Positions 16,232-25,726 of a DNA stretch of 46,512 bases are shown here, in pieces. Under the pieces are notes generated by a model. That model searched no databases. It was not told the DNA's origin and saw only the letters and a list, made by a program, of their open reading frames with translations. The stretch covers positions 1 through 46,512 of the forward strand of contig CBDULX010000001.1 of the NCBI GenBank assembly GCA_965368175.1. The letters run 5' to 3'. Origin of the DNA: CBDULX01 sp965368175. Lineage in GTDB: Bacteria; Pseudomonadota; Gammaproteobacteria; SZUA-229. A program made the position numbers and the translations under genes. Each line of letters begins with the position of its first letter. The stretch's first letter is position 1.

Positions 16232-16619
16232 CCCGGTGGGTGCTGTCATCGTCAAAGATAATCAGCTTATTGCTGAAGGCTGGAACCATCCCATCCGGTC
16301 TAATGATCCTTCCGCCCATGCAGAAATGATGGCCATGCGTGCGGCAGGGCAAATTTTAAACAATTATCGATTAATGGATACCACACTGTATGTCACCCTT
16401 GAACCCTGTGCCATGTGTGTTGGGGCTATGGTTCATGCACGTATCAAGCGGCTGGTTTTTGGTGCCTATGATCCTAAAACAGGCGCTGCGGGTAGTGCCC
16501 TGGCGCTGATTCAGTCTGATGTACATAATCACAGAATTGAGGTTACAGCAGGTGTGATGGAGGCTGAGTGTCGGGACAGTTTGCAGGCATTTTTCAGGAA
16601 CAGGCGTAAAAAACAGTAA
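16158..16619 (+). CDS. tadA: tRNA(Arg) adenosine-34 deaminase
   Basis: Converts A34 to inosine in the wobble position of tRNA(Arg). The 153-residue protein has the zinc-site HAE motif (H54, catalytic E56) and PCAMC with C84 and C87. Length and the C-terminal helix (CRDSLQAFFRNRR) are normal. It normally follows guaA; here the island sits between them, but the full upstream intergenic region was duplicated with it, so its expression signals may be intact. Confidence 0.96.
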   Translation: MENNDQHWMQQALELAARAEAEGEVPVGAVIVKDNQLIAEGWNHPIRSNDPSAHAEMMAMRAAGQILNNYRLMDTTLYVTLEPCAMCVGAMVHARIKRLVFGAYDPKTGAAGSALALIQSDVHNHRIEVTAGVMEAECRDSLQAFFRNRRKKQ

Positions 16620-16628
16620 TTTTACAGC

Positions 16629-17417
16629 TCAGACTTTACTGGACAGGTTTACGATTTGCTTATTGCTAGAGGCAATGGTCCTTGCCATATCTTTTATTAG
16701 CTTCTCAGCGGTTGCAGGCCGGGTACAGAGCAGGTTGTGAAAGCGTTCGCTGGGTACAACCAGCACGGTGCAATGAGAGGCTGCCATCACACTGGCGGTT
16801 CTTAAAGTGCCTGTTAGAGCAGCAATGGCGCCAAATATTTCATCCGGTTTGATGGCACCAACAATGGTGCTGCCAACCTTAACTTCAGCTGAACCGGTGA
16901 TTAGTGTGTACACTTCGTTATCGCTATCGCCCTCGGTGATAATGGTATCCCCTTTGTTGTACTGACGGATTTCCGGGTGAAACTCAATGTCCTTCTGGAT
17001 ATGATCACTGAGTAAATTCTGATAACCCATGATCAGGTTCATTAAATACTTATTCCAGGTTTCTGTCCGTGTTTCATCATTGCGTATATGTTCTAATAAC
17101 TGAGGCCCATCATATTCATCAACTACAAGAGCAAAGTCAGTTTGGTAACGACTGGGTTTATCGAGGAGTAAACCATCAGCGCCGACCAGGTCTCCCGCTT
17201 CATGGTTAAAAGTGAGGTTGTCATGACAGGTTTCTTTCAGTATTCCATCCTGGATAAAGTACACAGATTGAGTGCTGGCAAGATCGATTTCAGTTTCTGA
17301 GGGTAATTGCAGCTTCCGTGTTTTTACCGGAGCCTGATCCAGAAAGCAATGGATTAGTGCCTGGTTGTCTTCCCAAAGTATTCCATGTTTGTCAAAGCCG
17401 GATATATTGGTAAACAT
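16629..17417 (-). CDS. Cyclic nucleotide-binding domain protein
   Basis: A 262-residue protein without membrane segments or an HTH. The C-terminal half (about 150-245) is a cyclic-nucleotide-binding fold: YNKGDTIITEGDSDNEVYTL, then the binding cassette FGAIAALTGTLRTASV. The usual glutamate of the FGE motif is alanine here, so ligand affinity may be lost or altered. Residues 35-125 look like a second, more degenerate copy of the same fold (VYFIQDGILKE, DLVGADGLLL). It converges with tadA, leaving 9 bp between the two stop codons. No effector domain is visible; a regulatory or protein-interaction role is inferred. Confidence 0.75.
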   Translation of the reverse strand: MFTNISGFDKHGILWEDNQALIHCFLDQAPVKTRKLQLPSETEIDLASTQSVYFIQDGILKETCHDNLTFNHEAGDLVGADGLLLDKPSRYQTDFALVVDEYDGPQLLEHIRNDETRTETWNKYLMNLIMGYQNLLSDHIQKDIEFHPEIRQYNKGDTIITEGDSDNEVYTLITGSAEVKVGSTIVGAIKPDEIFGAIAALTGTLRTASVMAASHCTVLVVPSERFHNLLCTRPATAEKLIKDMARTIASSNKQIVNLSSKV

Positions 17418-17620
17418 AAGGACCTTTTCGGATTAAAGTTTTTTAAGAATTGCCTGGGAGCATCAGATACTTGACCTGAGGCTCCCTTGTACTGATAGTA
17501 TGTAAAGCATCAATCCTGTGTATGAGACTGTTTTTTCGATCCTACAGTAAATTTATGAGTAGATTTGTGAATCAGTCAATATTGATATAATTTACAGTCC
17601 TGATTTTTATCGATACGATT

Positions 17621-18409
17621 ATGGCAAAAACGACTATTGATACCTGGGATGCTTATTTTTGCAGGCGTTCTGCCCTGTTTGAGTCGGTTCATGAAGTCTC
17701 GGGTGAATTTAGTACCTGTAAGGATTGGCCAACGCTAGAATTTATTAATCAACAATTTGAGCATAGACAGCATGGAATTCGGGCTGTGCCGCAGGCTGGG
17801 GTAGCCACCTGCTTTGAAGAACAATATGAACCGAGAATTTACCTGAAAGCGGAGTTGCAGACACGTAGTAACAACTGGCACGACTTTTTTAATGCCCTGG
17901 TGTGGTTGCAATTCAGCAATACCAAACAGGAACTGAATCGACTGCATTACTATGAGGCTTTACAAAGGGATGAAAAAAGTAACAGGAGCAAGATAGAAAA
18001 CGCCATTACTTTGTTTGATGAATGCGGCTGCATAATTGTCAGTTCTGATCCCGGACTGCTGGATATGATCCGTAATCATCAATGGTATGAACTGTTTGTG
18101 GAACGGCGTGAATCATTCTTCCACGATATTCAGTGCTATATATTTGGGCATGCAATATTTGAAAAGGCATTAAATCCCTATATTGGTATGACCTGTCAGG
18201 CTATATTGATTCATTCTGAGGAGTTGTTAATTGGCTCATTGGGTGATATCGATCAACAGCTTGCGCAACTCTGGTATCGGGGTGATATTCATAAGCCTGC
18301 GGATCTTTCCCCTTTTCCAGTCTTAGGGGTGCCAGGCTGGTATGAAGGAGAACAGTCTGAGGAGTTTTATCACAATGCCGATTATTTTCGTCCCATGCAT
18401 AAAAAATAA
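17621..18409 (+). CDS. DUF3025 family protein
   Basis: A 262-residue protein recognised by the stretch NNWHDFFNALVWLQF followed by an LNRLHYYEAL segment, typical of DUF3025. The C-terminus carries FPVLGVPGWYEGEQSEEFY, also characteristic. It has no signal peptide or transmembrane segment. The function of the family is unknown. It is transcribed divergently from the cNMP-binding gene and ends 81 bp before a HAD phosphatase on the same strand. Confidence 0.75.
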   Translation: MAKTTIDTWDAYFCRRSALFESVHEVSGEFSTCKDWPTLEFINQQFEHRQHGIRAVPQAGVATCFEEQYEPRIYLKAELQTRSNNWHDFFNALVWLQFSNTKQELNRLHYYEALQRDEKSNRSKIENAITLFDECGCIIVSSDPGLLDMIRNHQWYELFVERRESFFHDIQCYIFGHAIFEKALNPYIGMTCQAILIHSEELLIGSLGDIDQQLAQLWYRGDIHKPADLSPFPVLGVPGWYEGEQSEEFYHNADYFRPMHKK

Positions 18410-18490
18410 GACCCAGAGTAGTGGTAGCGGCAAGATTGATTCACCCGTCAAGTAGAATTATGCTTACTGATAAATATACAGAGCAGCTCA

Positions 18491-19252
18491 ATGATTAAAG
18501 GCGTTCTTCTTGATTTATCCGGTGTACTCTACGAGGGAGATCATGCCCTGCCTGGGGCGGTGGATGCCCTGTATCGACTGAAGCAAAATTTTCCATTGGC
18601 CTATGTCACCAATACCAGCCGCAAACCTCGACACACTATACATAGCCTGATGCAAAGCATGGGCTTCGATATTGAAATAGAAGATATTTTTACCGCGGCC
18701 ACGGCTAGCCATCAATATATTCAAGCTCATCAATTAAGCCCCCATTTATTAATTCATCCTGCATTGCAAGAGGAATTTTCAGATATAAACAGTGATCAGC
18801 CCAATGCCGTGTTGTTGGGTGATGCTGCCGAGTATTTTACTTTTGACAAACTGAATCAGGCCTTCAGAGTGTTGATGCAGGACGAGTCGGTGCCTTTGAT
18901 TGCCATGGGTTACAACCGTTATTTTAAGGACACCGATGGCCTGAGCCTGGATCTGGGCGCTTTTACCTCATGCCTGGAGTTTGCCAGTGCCAGGCAGGCG
19001 ATTATTGTCGGTAAACCTTCTAAGGACTTTTATCTACAGGCTGTGGCCCATCTTGGAGCTACGCCTGAACAGACCCTGATGGTGGGTGATGATGTGTATT
19101 CTGATGTAAAAGGAGCCATGGATGCTGGATTACAGGCATGCCTGGTGAAAACGGGTAAATATCGTGAGGCTGATGAATTTAAAATTGATCAGCAACCTGA
19201 TCGACTGTGTAACAATTTTAGTGATCTGGTGGACGATTTATTAGGTCATTAA
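18491..19252 (+). CDS. HAD-superfamily IIA phosphatase, LHPP-like
   Basis: A 253-residue HAD hydrolase. Motif I is LLDLSGVLYEG: the nucleophile D8 is present but the second aspartate of DxD is serine, as in the LHPP / subfamily IIA group. VTNTSRK (motif II), GKPSKDF (motif III lysine) and MVGDDVYSDVKGA (motif IV) follow. LHPP-type enzymes hydrolyse pyrophosphate or phospholysine/phosphohistidine in vitro; the substrate here is not determined. A type IIA cap lies between motifs II and III. Confidence 0.85.
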   Translation: MIKGVLLDLSGVLYEGDHALPGAVDALYRLKQNFPLAYVTNTSRKPRHTIHSLMQSMGFDIEIEDIFTAATASHQYIQAHQLSPHLLIHPALQEEFSDINSDQPNAVLLGDAAEYFTFDKLNQAFRVLMQDESVPLIAMGYNRYFKDTDGLSLDLGAFTSCLEFASARQAIIVGKPSKDFYLQAVAHLGATPEQTLMVGDDVYSDVKGAMDAGLQACLVKTGKYREADEFKIDQQPDRLCNNFSDLVDDLLGH

Positions 19253-19286
19253 CCACAAATCAAACTTTCAACAGCGAATAAAATCT

Positions 19287-19355
19287 GCCACTGAGCCGCA
19301 GTGTGCTTGATCAGAGGTTCCTTGTGTTTCTCTGTGTACTTTGCGGCCCTGTGGC
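19287..19355. repeat. CACAGAG palindrome with solo element end
   Basis: The outer arms GCCACTGAGCCGCAG and CTTTGCGGCCCTGTGGC are diverged members of the CACAGAG palindrome family. The loop contains CTTGATCAGAGGTTCCTTG, one end of the MITE-like element found at 1830 and 7042, as if the element had been lost leaving an end behind. It lies between the HAD and CDGSH genes, which converge here. Confidence 0.5.
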
Positions 19356-19404
19356 AAATATTTTTAAATGTTTATTTTTGATTAAACCTCATTCCTGCTG
19401 GATA

Positions 19405-19635
19405 CTATCCATTATGTGAGCCATCACAGAAGGGCAGATTACCGGTTTTGCCACATCCGCAGACATATATCTGGTCGTCACTTTCGGCTGTGTAGGCAAA
19501 GGGAGTTTTGTCAGTCGTTTTGTGAGAGCCATCACAGTAAGGAGGTGTCTGGGTTTGCCCGCATTGACAGATATACACACTTTCTCCCGCTTTAACATCT
19601 ACGGCATAGGGCTGGCCCTGTTCATATAATTTCAT
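19405..19635 (-). CDS. Double CDGSH iron-sulfur domain protein
   Basis: A 76-residue protein with two CDGSH cluster-binding motifs: CQCGQTQTPPYCDGSH and CGCGKTGNLPFCDGSH. Each supplies three cysteines and one histidine to a [2Fe-2S] cluster, as in mitoNEET-type proteins. The ATG at 19635 is preferred over the GTG at 19638 because GGAG lies six bases before it. It lies 112 bp downstream of the glutathione-transferase-like gene on the same strand; both suggest a redox context. Its precise role is unknown. Confidence 0.88.
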   Translation of the reverse strand: MKLYEQGQPYAVDVKAGESVYICQCGQTQTPPYCDGSHKTTDKTPFAYTAESDDQIYVCGCGKTGNLPFCDGSHNG

Positions 19636-19747
19636 CACTTTCTCCAGTTTATGTTATTGGTTATTGCCAGGCAGCCTCTGATCAGGTCCTAATTGCTTTT
19701 TGCGGGCTAATAAAAGCGTCCAGATTTTCTCCGGCTAAAATTGGTAT

Positions 19748-20728
19748 TTAGAAGCGCTCGCGATCATGGCTTGCATCGAACTCCAGTTTTGGTCCCAGTG
19801 GGACGATCTGGGTCGGGTTAATTGTTGTATGGCTGAAATAATAATGTCGTTTTATATAATCAAAATCGATGGTTTCAGAAATGCCGGGTTGCTGGTAAAG
19901 CTCTTTAAGATAATTCCAGAGGTTTGGGTAATCAACAATTCGTTTCAGGTTGCATTTGAAATGTCCAACATATACGGCATCGAATCGAACCAGAGTGGTA
20001 AATAAACGCCAGTCCGCTTCCGTGATGGTTTTCCCGGTCAAATAGCGTTGTTGTGACAATATCGATTCGATCTGGTCCAGCGTATTAAATAAATTCAGGA
20101 AAGCTTTTTCATAGGCCGCCTGGGATGTGGCAAAACCACATCGATAAACACCATTATTGATATTTTCATATACCAGCTCATTGATCTGGTCGATATCAGC
20201 TCTACGCTCAGCCGGATAATAATCTGTGTTGACGTCAGTATATTGCTGAAAGGCTGAATTCAGCATGCGAATGATCTCTGAGGATTCATTATTAACGATG
20301 GTTTTCCTGTGTTTATCCCAGAGAACAGGCACGGTGATCTGTCCGGTATATTCATTATCGGCCAGGGTGTACAGTTGATGCACGTATTTAAAGTCATAAA
20401 GATGATCATGGTAGGGAGATTGCTCATCGTTAGAAAAAATCCAGCCCTGTTCCATCATGTCCGGTTCAACTACGGACAGACCTATAATAGATTCCAGTTT
20501 TTTCAACTTTCTAAAAATGACTGTGCGATGTGCCCAGGGGCAGGCATGAGATATATAGAGGTGATAACGATCCGCTTCTGCTGCAAATCCTGATTCGCCG
20601 CCTGGCCCGGCCGAGCCATCAGGAGTTATCCAGCTGCGAAAAGTGGATTCCATACGCTTGAAGTCGCCATCTTCAATTTCTTTTTCCAGCCAGTTCTGTT
20701 GCAACTGGCCTTTAATCATCATAGCCAT
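19748..20728 (-). CDS. Glutathionyl-hydroquinone reductase-like GST
   Basis: A 326-residue Xi-class glutathione transferase relative. The active-site motif CPWAHR has the catalytic cysteine C63, preceded by YHLYISHA. TVPVLWD and NNESSEIIRML form the glutathione-binding region, and the C-terminal helical domain holds LTGKTITEADWRLFTTLVRFD. These enzymes reduce glutathionyl-(hydro)quinones. Upstream AGGA lies about ten bases before the ATG. The gap to the GGDEF-EAL gene (20729-20955) holds no visible gene. Confidence 0.88.
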   Translation of the reverse strand: MAMMIKGQLQQNWLEKEIEDGDFKRMESTFRSWITPDGSAGPGGESGFAAEADRYHLYISHACPWAHRTVIFRKLKKLESIIGLSVVEPDMMEQGWIFSNDEQSPYHDHLYDFKYVHQLYTLADNEYTGQITVPVLWDKHRKTIVNNESSEIIRMLNSAFQQYTDVNTDYYPAERRADIDQINELVYENINNGVYRCGFATSQAAYEKAFLNLFNTLDQIESILSQQRYLTGKTITEADWRLFTTLVRFDAVYVGHFKCNLKRIVDYPNLWNYLKELYQQPGISETIDFDYIKRHYYFSHTTINPTQIVPLGPKLEFDASHDRERF

Positions 20729-20955
20729 ATCTGAGGTTTCCTGTTACCAGTTATCTATAAGCCGGTAAGTTTTCGTGGAGCAATTGTAGTAATTAAATTG
20801 CCAGTAAGATAGACAGGTTCAGCCCAGTTTAATCTGTAGTTTGTATTATGGATGAATTATGAGGATAAAAAAGCGCAATTATTTGATGTGTATTATCGAA
20901 TGATCAGAGGCCCCAGGATGTGTTGCTGGAAATTTTATGAGGTTAATTGTCAGGG

Positions 20956-22716
20956 TCAGCTATAAAGTGGATGATTTCTTTCAGGTTTTCCATAGTAAAA
21001 ACCCTGTCCCAGGTTGATGCCAATATCTTTTAATATGGCTTCTGTTACCGGGTTTTCCACATATTCGGCCAGGGTGGTGATGCCTAGTGATGATGCTGTA
21101 TCCTGTATACCCTGAACAATGGCCCGCACTTTAGGTTCCATGACTCTCTGGATTAGTGCACCATCAATTTTTAAAAAATCGATGGGCAGGTCAGCTAAAT
21201 ACTGGAAAGATGAGTAACCACTGCCAAAATCATCGAGTGCCAGACGGAAGCCGAAATCGGTAAAAGGGGTTAATAGTTCTATGGCAGTATCGATATCACT
21301 CAGTAACTCTCGCTCGGTGATTTCAATCACCATGGGCTTTAACGCACCAATTTCATTTTCGCATTGAGAACACTTGTTGAATGCGGATTCAATAATTTCT
21401 TCAACCAGATCTCGGTGACAGAGCAAGTCAGCCGAAATATTAACAAAATGATCAATGCGATGGCTGCCGGTCTTTATACCGGTGACACAATGAGAAAATG
21501 CCTGTAATAATATGGTTTTATCGATTCGATGTAATAGCTGTAACTGGTGTGCAGAGTCGATAAAATCTTTGGCGGGTACCATTTCACCGGTCGGCATTTT
21601 TAGTTGGGCAAGTACTTCTTCAGCGACGATTTTACCGGTCTGTAAATCCACAATTGGCTGGAATGCAGGAACAATGCGGCCTTCACATAATGCGGAATCC
21701 AGCATGCTCCCGACATTATAGATATGCTGATGTACCTTGTTGATACTGATAACGCGATCGCGGCCGCCACGTTTTGCCTGGTAAAGGGCCGTATCTGCCG
21801 CAACTACCAGTTTGTCGGAGCAATCGGCGTCTCCTGGAAAGCTCGCAACACCAAAGCTGGCGGAAATATCCAGAGACATCTGACCTGCCTGGATCGGTCT
21901 GGAGCTAATATTCTTTCGTATACGTTCTGCAATTTGTATCGCTTCACAGTGTGGCGTATCTGGTATGACGCAAATAAACTCTTCACCACCCCAGCGGCCA
22001 AAGTAATCTTCATTACGTAATGTCTGGAAGGCCGTATCGGATACGAACTTAAGTGCATTGTCCCCTTCGACGTGACCGAGTCGGTCATTTACCAGTTTGA
22101 ATCGATCAACATCAAACAGAATAATTGATAATGTGCTTTGCCTGCGTTTACTACGTGCAATTTCTTTATCTAGAATTTCCTGAATGCCTCTACGATTCAT
22201 AGCGCCAGTAAGCATGTCGTGGCTGGCCAGATGTGACAGCTTATTCAGTAAGGCATTTTGTTGCAGGGTTTTATTAGCAAGGTGGGTGAAACTGCGGAAA
22301 AAATCGGTGCCAATATAATTAAAAAAGTCGGCCATATCGGAATACAGTAACACCATACCTGCATTCTTTTTATTCTGTACACCAATGGGTAATACTACCA
22401 GTGACATATAGTCATTATGACTGTAATTACTGGAGTCGATCTGTAAGTTACAGGTTACAGGTGTCCAGCTTTTGCTTGCTGCCTGTATTGCTTCCTGAGC
22501 TACTGAGGATGTTATGGCTGGCTGTTGAGGTTCAGCAAAAAGGAAGCTTGCATCTCGGATGTAATGGCTGGATTTAATTAAACGGTCACAAATAATTTTG
22601 AGGACGGTTTGTGCATCAGGTGAATTTGGAATAAACACTGAAGCATCAAGCAAGGCATGATTAAGTAGATACCTTTCATTTTCGAAATCAATTTCACCGT
22701 TTATGGTCTTTAACAT
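20956..22716 (-). CDS. GGDEF-EAL cyclic-di-GMP enzyme
   Basis: A 586-residue cytoplasmic protein. Residues about 20-150 look like a GAF-type sensor. The GGDEF domain (about 165-325) has the active signature RWGGEEF and an RxxD inhibitory site (RNED) just before it, so diguanylate cyclase activity and product inhibition are both possible. The EAL domain (about 340-580) reads EVLAQL in place of EAL but keeps FVNISA, EITE, DDFGSGYSS, LKIDG, AEYVE and GQGFYYGKP. Phosphodiesterase residues therefore appear complete. The net direction of activity cannot be told from sequence. No membrane segment is seen. Confidence 0.92.
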   Translation of the reverse strand: MLKTINGEIDFENERYLLNHALLDASVFIPNSPDAQTVLKIICDRLIKSSHYIRDASFLFAEPQQPAITSSVAQEAIQAASKSWTPVTCNLQIDSSNYSHNDYMSLVVLPIGVQNKKNAGMVLLYSDMADFFNYIGTDFFRSFTHLANKTLQQNALLNKLSHLASHDMLTGAMNRRGIQEILDKEIARSKRRQSTLSIILFDVDRFKLVNDRLGHVEGDNALKFVSDTAFQTLRNEDYFGRWGGEEFICVIPDTPHCEAIQIAERIRKNISSRPIQAGQMSLDISASFGVASFPGDADCSDKLVVAADTALYQAKRGGRDRVISINKVHQHIYNVGSMLDSALCEGRIVPAFQPIVDLQTGKIVAEEVLAQLKMPTGEMVPAKDFIDSAHQLQLLHRIDKTILLQAFSHCVTGIKTGSHRIDHFVNISADLLCHRDLVEEIIESAFNKCSQCENEIGALKPMVIEITERELLSDIDTAIELLTPFTDFGFRLALDDFGSGYSSFQYLADLPIDFLKIDGALIQRVMEPKVRAIVQGIQDTASSLGITTLAEYVENPVTEAILKDIGINLGQGFYYGKPERNHPLYS

Positions 22717-23054
22717 TAAATATACCTATAAGTGCGGCGAATATTGGTTGTCATTTTTGCGCCCAGTATTGAGTGGGTGTTTCATTCATAATACACATGG
22801 GGGGGCGGATGGGGAATACGGAAGATGATTGAATAATGTGCGTTAGTTCAGGAAATCGAGAATTAATGTAAGCGTGATTTCAATCATCAGTATCTGGATT
22901 ATTTTGGGTTCTGTAATTCACTTAATTCAAGATTCAGAGCATGAACAGAAATCAGTATTTCCTGTAGTGAATAGCCTAATGACGCAAACATCAGTAGTAG
23001 ACTTAAGCCAAATATAATCTTGCCAGGTAATCATGAGTGCAGGATTTCAGAAAC
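22717..23054. other. Intergenic region rsgA / GGDEF-EAL
   Basis: 338 bp with no confident gene. On the minus strand a frame with a hydrophobic start (KIIFGLSLLLMFASLGY) ends at 22899. Its only ATG is at 22991 and gives 30 residues, cutting the hydrophobic stretch, so it is left as a possible small membrane peptide. No terminator hairpin or promoter is clear. Confidence 0.4.
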
Positions 23055-24065
23055 TTATTGCTGGTATTCAGCCAGTATTTTCTGGTAACTGGAGTAACGC
23101 CCGGGGCTAATTTTGTGATCTTTCAGTGCCATCTGTATGGCGCAGCCGGGTTCAGTGTCATGGGCGCAATTTGAAAACTTGCATTGCCCAATATACGGTC
23201 TCAATTCTTTAAAACCGACTAATATGTCAACTGCTGATATATTCCACAGGCCAAAATCCCTGACACCGGGTGAATCGATGAGTTTTCCACCACAGGGTAA
23301 GTTGTACAGGGTGGAGCTGGTGGTGGTATGAGTGCCTTCACCACTGGCTTCAGATAACTCACCAACCCTTAAGTCCAGTTCTGGAAGCAGGTGATTGATG
23401 ATGGATGATTTCCCAACTCCTGACAGGCCGACAAAAATGCTGGTTCTGGTTTCAAGCCGGCTCATTAGTTCCTTGAATCCGGCATCGGTGACATTGCTGG
23501 ATTTAATTACCGGGTATCCAATGTTGCTGTACTCTAAAATAACCTGATCTATCAGGCCCTGAGTTTGTTCGTCCATAAGATCAATTTTATTGAGCAGAAT
23601 GATCGGGTCGGCAGGCAGGTTTTCGGCAGCCACCAGGTACCGATCAATTAAATAGGGATTGGGTTCGGGTTTAACCGAGGAAACGATGATGATCTGATCG
23701 ATATTGGCGGCCATTGGTTTTAACTTGCCGCCAAAGCCAGGCTTTTGCAGTAAAGACTGCCTGGGTTCGATCGCTACTACCACACCTTCCTGATTCTGAC
23801 TCGGCTGCCAGATGACTCGATCACCACAGACTATAGATCCGAGGTTTTGTCGAGCATAACAACGGACTATATTATTGTTCTCATCCTCTATAATCAGTGA
23901 CTGACCAAAATTGGTGATGACCTGACCTGATTGTTCCAGCCCCAGGCCCTGACTGGTGAGTGACTGTTCTTTATCGCTGGCATTCTGGCTGGCTCTGTGA
24001 CGTCGTTGCTGCTGGATATTATCTATCCTGCGTTTCTGCTGTTCACTGATTCGGCGTTTTGCCAT
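23055..24065 (-). CDS. rsgA: Ribosome small subunit-dependent GTPase A
   Basis: A late 30S-assembly GTPase. The 336-residue protein has the circularly permuted motif order that defines the family: G4 NKID at 159-162, then G1 GLSGVGKS at 213-220, then G3 DSPG at 264-267. The C-terminal zinc knuckle has C295, C300, H302 and C308. A basic N-terminus precedes the OB-fold. It starts 7 bp after the cytochrome gene, in a minus-strand run divergent from orn, the usual orn-rsgA neighbourhood. Confidence 0.96.
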   Translation of the reverse strand: MAKRRISEQQKRRIDNIQQQRRHRASQNASDKEQSLTSQGLGLEQSGQVITNFGQSLIIEDENNNIVRCYARQNLGSIVCGDRVIWQPSQNQEGVVVAIEPRQSLLQKPGFGGKLKPMAANIDQIIIVSSVKPEPNPYLIDRYLVAAENLPADPIILLNKIDLMDEQTQGLIDQVILEYSNIGYPVIKSSNVTDAGFKELMSRLETRTSIFVGLSGVGKSSIINHLLPELDLRVGELSEASGEGTHTTTSSTLYNLPCGGKLIDSPGVRDFGLWNISAVDILVGFKELRPYIGQCKFSNCAHDTEPGCAIQMALKDHKISPGRYSSYQKILAEYQQ

Positions 24066-24072
24066 ATTTTAA

Positions 24073-24357
24073 TTAGAATTTGTAAAATTTGTTATTCAGG
24101 TATTCAACCACCGAGTTAGTTTCAGAGACTGTCCAGTCTGCCTTGGCCGGTCCTTTCATGCAGTTGTTAACCTGGCTGGAAAGAGACTCAAGGCTTTTGA
24201 CTCGGCGATCCTGGCGACTGTATACGCTGGTGTCATGACAGTTCACGCATTTTTCATCGTGAAGTTTCTTACCAGTTTGCATAACTGGGTCTTCGTAACC
24301 AGCCGCTGTATTTGAAAGTGCGACACCTAACAGAATAAAGAAAATATTTTTTTTCAC
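24073..24357 (-). CDS. Small c-type cytochrome
   Basis: A 94-residue exported protein with a signal peptide of about 20 residues (KKNIFFILLGVALSNTAAG) and a single haem-binding motif CVNCH at about residues 37-41. The C-terminal helix TNSVVEYLNNKFYKF is typical of class I cytochromes. Methionine ligation is possible through M68 (NCMKGPA) but not certain. It lies between the M48 peptidase and rsgA with short gaps, so it is probably co-transcribed. The electron-transfer partner is unknown. Confidence 0.85.
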   Translation of the reverse strand: MKKNIFFILLGVALSNTAAGYEDPVMQTGKKLHDEKCVNCHDTSVYSRQDRRVKSLESLSSQVNNCMKGPAKADWTVSETNSVVEYLNNKFYKF

Positions 24358-24372
24358 TGGTTTTCTCCGTTA

Positions 24373-25611
24373 TCAAAGTCTGGCCAGATGGGCGATGCGT
24401 ACTGGCGCCGGGGGATGACTGTCATAAAATGCTGAGTATAAAGGATCCGGGGTCAGGGTGCTGGCATTTTCCTTATACATATTGACCAGGGCCTGGATCA
24501 GGTTATTGGCATTGGTCTGTTCTGCGGCAAATGCATCGGCTTCAAACTCATTTTTACGTGATAGCATGCTAAATATCGGACTCAGGGTAAAGGTGAATAT
24601 CGGCACTACAAGTGCAAACAGCAATAAAGCCATATAGGTGGATGGGCTGGAAACCCCCAGTGCCTGGTAGAACCAGTCGTTTTTCATCAGCCAGGATAAC
24701 AGCCACAGACCAAGCAGGCTCAATGTGAAACTCAAAATCATACTTTTTATAATATGTTTTCGTTTGAAATGTCCCAGTTCATGAGCCAGCACCGCTTCCA
24801 GCTCATCATTGCTGAGGGATTCCAGCAGGGTATCAAAGAACACAATCCGTTTGTTTTTACCAAAGCCAGAAAAGTAGGCATTGCCATGGCTGGAACGACG
24901 TGAGCCGTCGATAACAAATATGCCATTGCTGTTGAATCCGCAGCGTTGTAATAACTGATTAATCCGTTGCAGGGTTTCACCTTCTTCCAGCGGTTTAAAC
25001 TTGTTGAAGATAGGGGCAATCCAGGTGGGATAGGCCCAGGCCAGAAACAGACTGAAACCGGTCCATACCAGCCAGGTATATACCCACCATAAATTTCCAG
25101 TCTGTTCCATGAGCCATAACACGACCCAGATTAAAGGGACCCCAATAGCCAGGGTTAGTGCCAGCCCCTTAAATAGATCGATGACGAAGGTTTTTACGGT
25201 GGTGCGATTGAAACCGAATTTTTCTTCAATCACGAAGGTGCTGTATATGGAAAAGGGTAAATCCAGTGCTGAGCCAATCAGCATCAGGCTGAGTATGACC
25301 GCGATGCCCGTGGTTATGGATGTCAGTTCCATGCCACGCCAGCTTTGATCCAGTAGTTCCAGTCCTCCACCAAAGGTCCAGATCAACAACAGCGCAGCAT
25401 CATACAGCATGGGCCAGCGACCGAAGCGGACTTTACTACTGGTATAATCGGCGGCTTTCTGATGCTCTTCCAGGCTTATTTTACTGCTGAAAGCTTCGGG
25501 TACTTCTGCTCGGTGTGCTTTTACGTGACTGAGATGGCGATAAGCCAGCCAGAGTTTGATAAGCAGTGATAAAGCAAAAAAAGCCAGGAATATTAGCCCA
25601 AAGCTGTGCAT
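24373..25611 (-). CDS. M48 family membrane metallopeptidase (Ste24-like)
   Basis: A 412-residue inner-membrane zinc protease. An N-terminal M48_N-type region with several transmembrane helices precedes the catalytic HELGH (in LAHELGHFKRKH). The third zinc ligand lies in NEFEADAFAA near the C-terminus. Two further hydrophobic segments sit between them. It resembles CAAX protease 1 / Ste24, which in bacteria is thought to act on membrane proteins; the substrate here is unknown. It is divergent from orn. Confidence 0.9.
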   Translation of the reverse strand: MHSFGLIFLAFFALSLLIKLWLAYRHLSHVKAHRAEVPEAFSSKISLEEHQKAADYTSSKVRFGRWPMLYDAALLLIWTFGGGLELLDQSWRGMELTSITTGIAVILSLMLIGSALDLPFSIYSTFVIEEKFGFNRTTVKTFVIDLFKGLALTLAIGVPLIWVVLWLMEQTGNLWWVYTWLVWTGFSLFLAWAYPTWIAPIFNKFKPLEEGETLQRINQLLQRCGFNSNGIFVIDGSRRSSHGNAYFSGFGKNKRIVFFDTLLESLSNDELEAVLAHELGHFKRKHIIKSMILSFTLSLLGLWLLSWLMKNDWFYQALGVSSPSTYMALLLFALVVPIFTFTLSPIFSMLSRKNEFEADAFAAEQTNANNLIQALVNMYKENASTLTPDPLYSAFYDSHPPAPVRIAHLARL

Positions 25612-25726
25612 AGGATTCTCTCATAAATTAGACGTGGGGGTAATTATCGCTTTTCTGTTAAAAATGTTCTACTGTGTCTGATTCTATACATACCCCACAA
25701 AAAATACACACACTGCTGGAGAGAGA

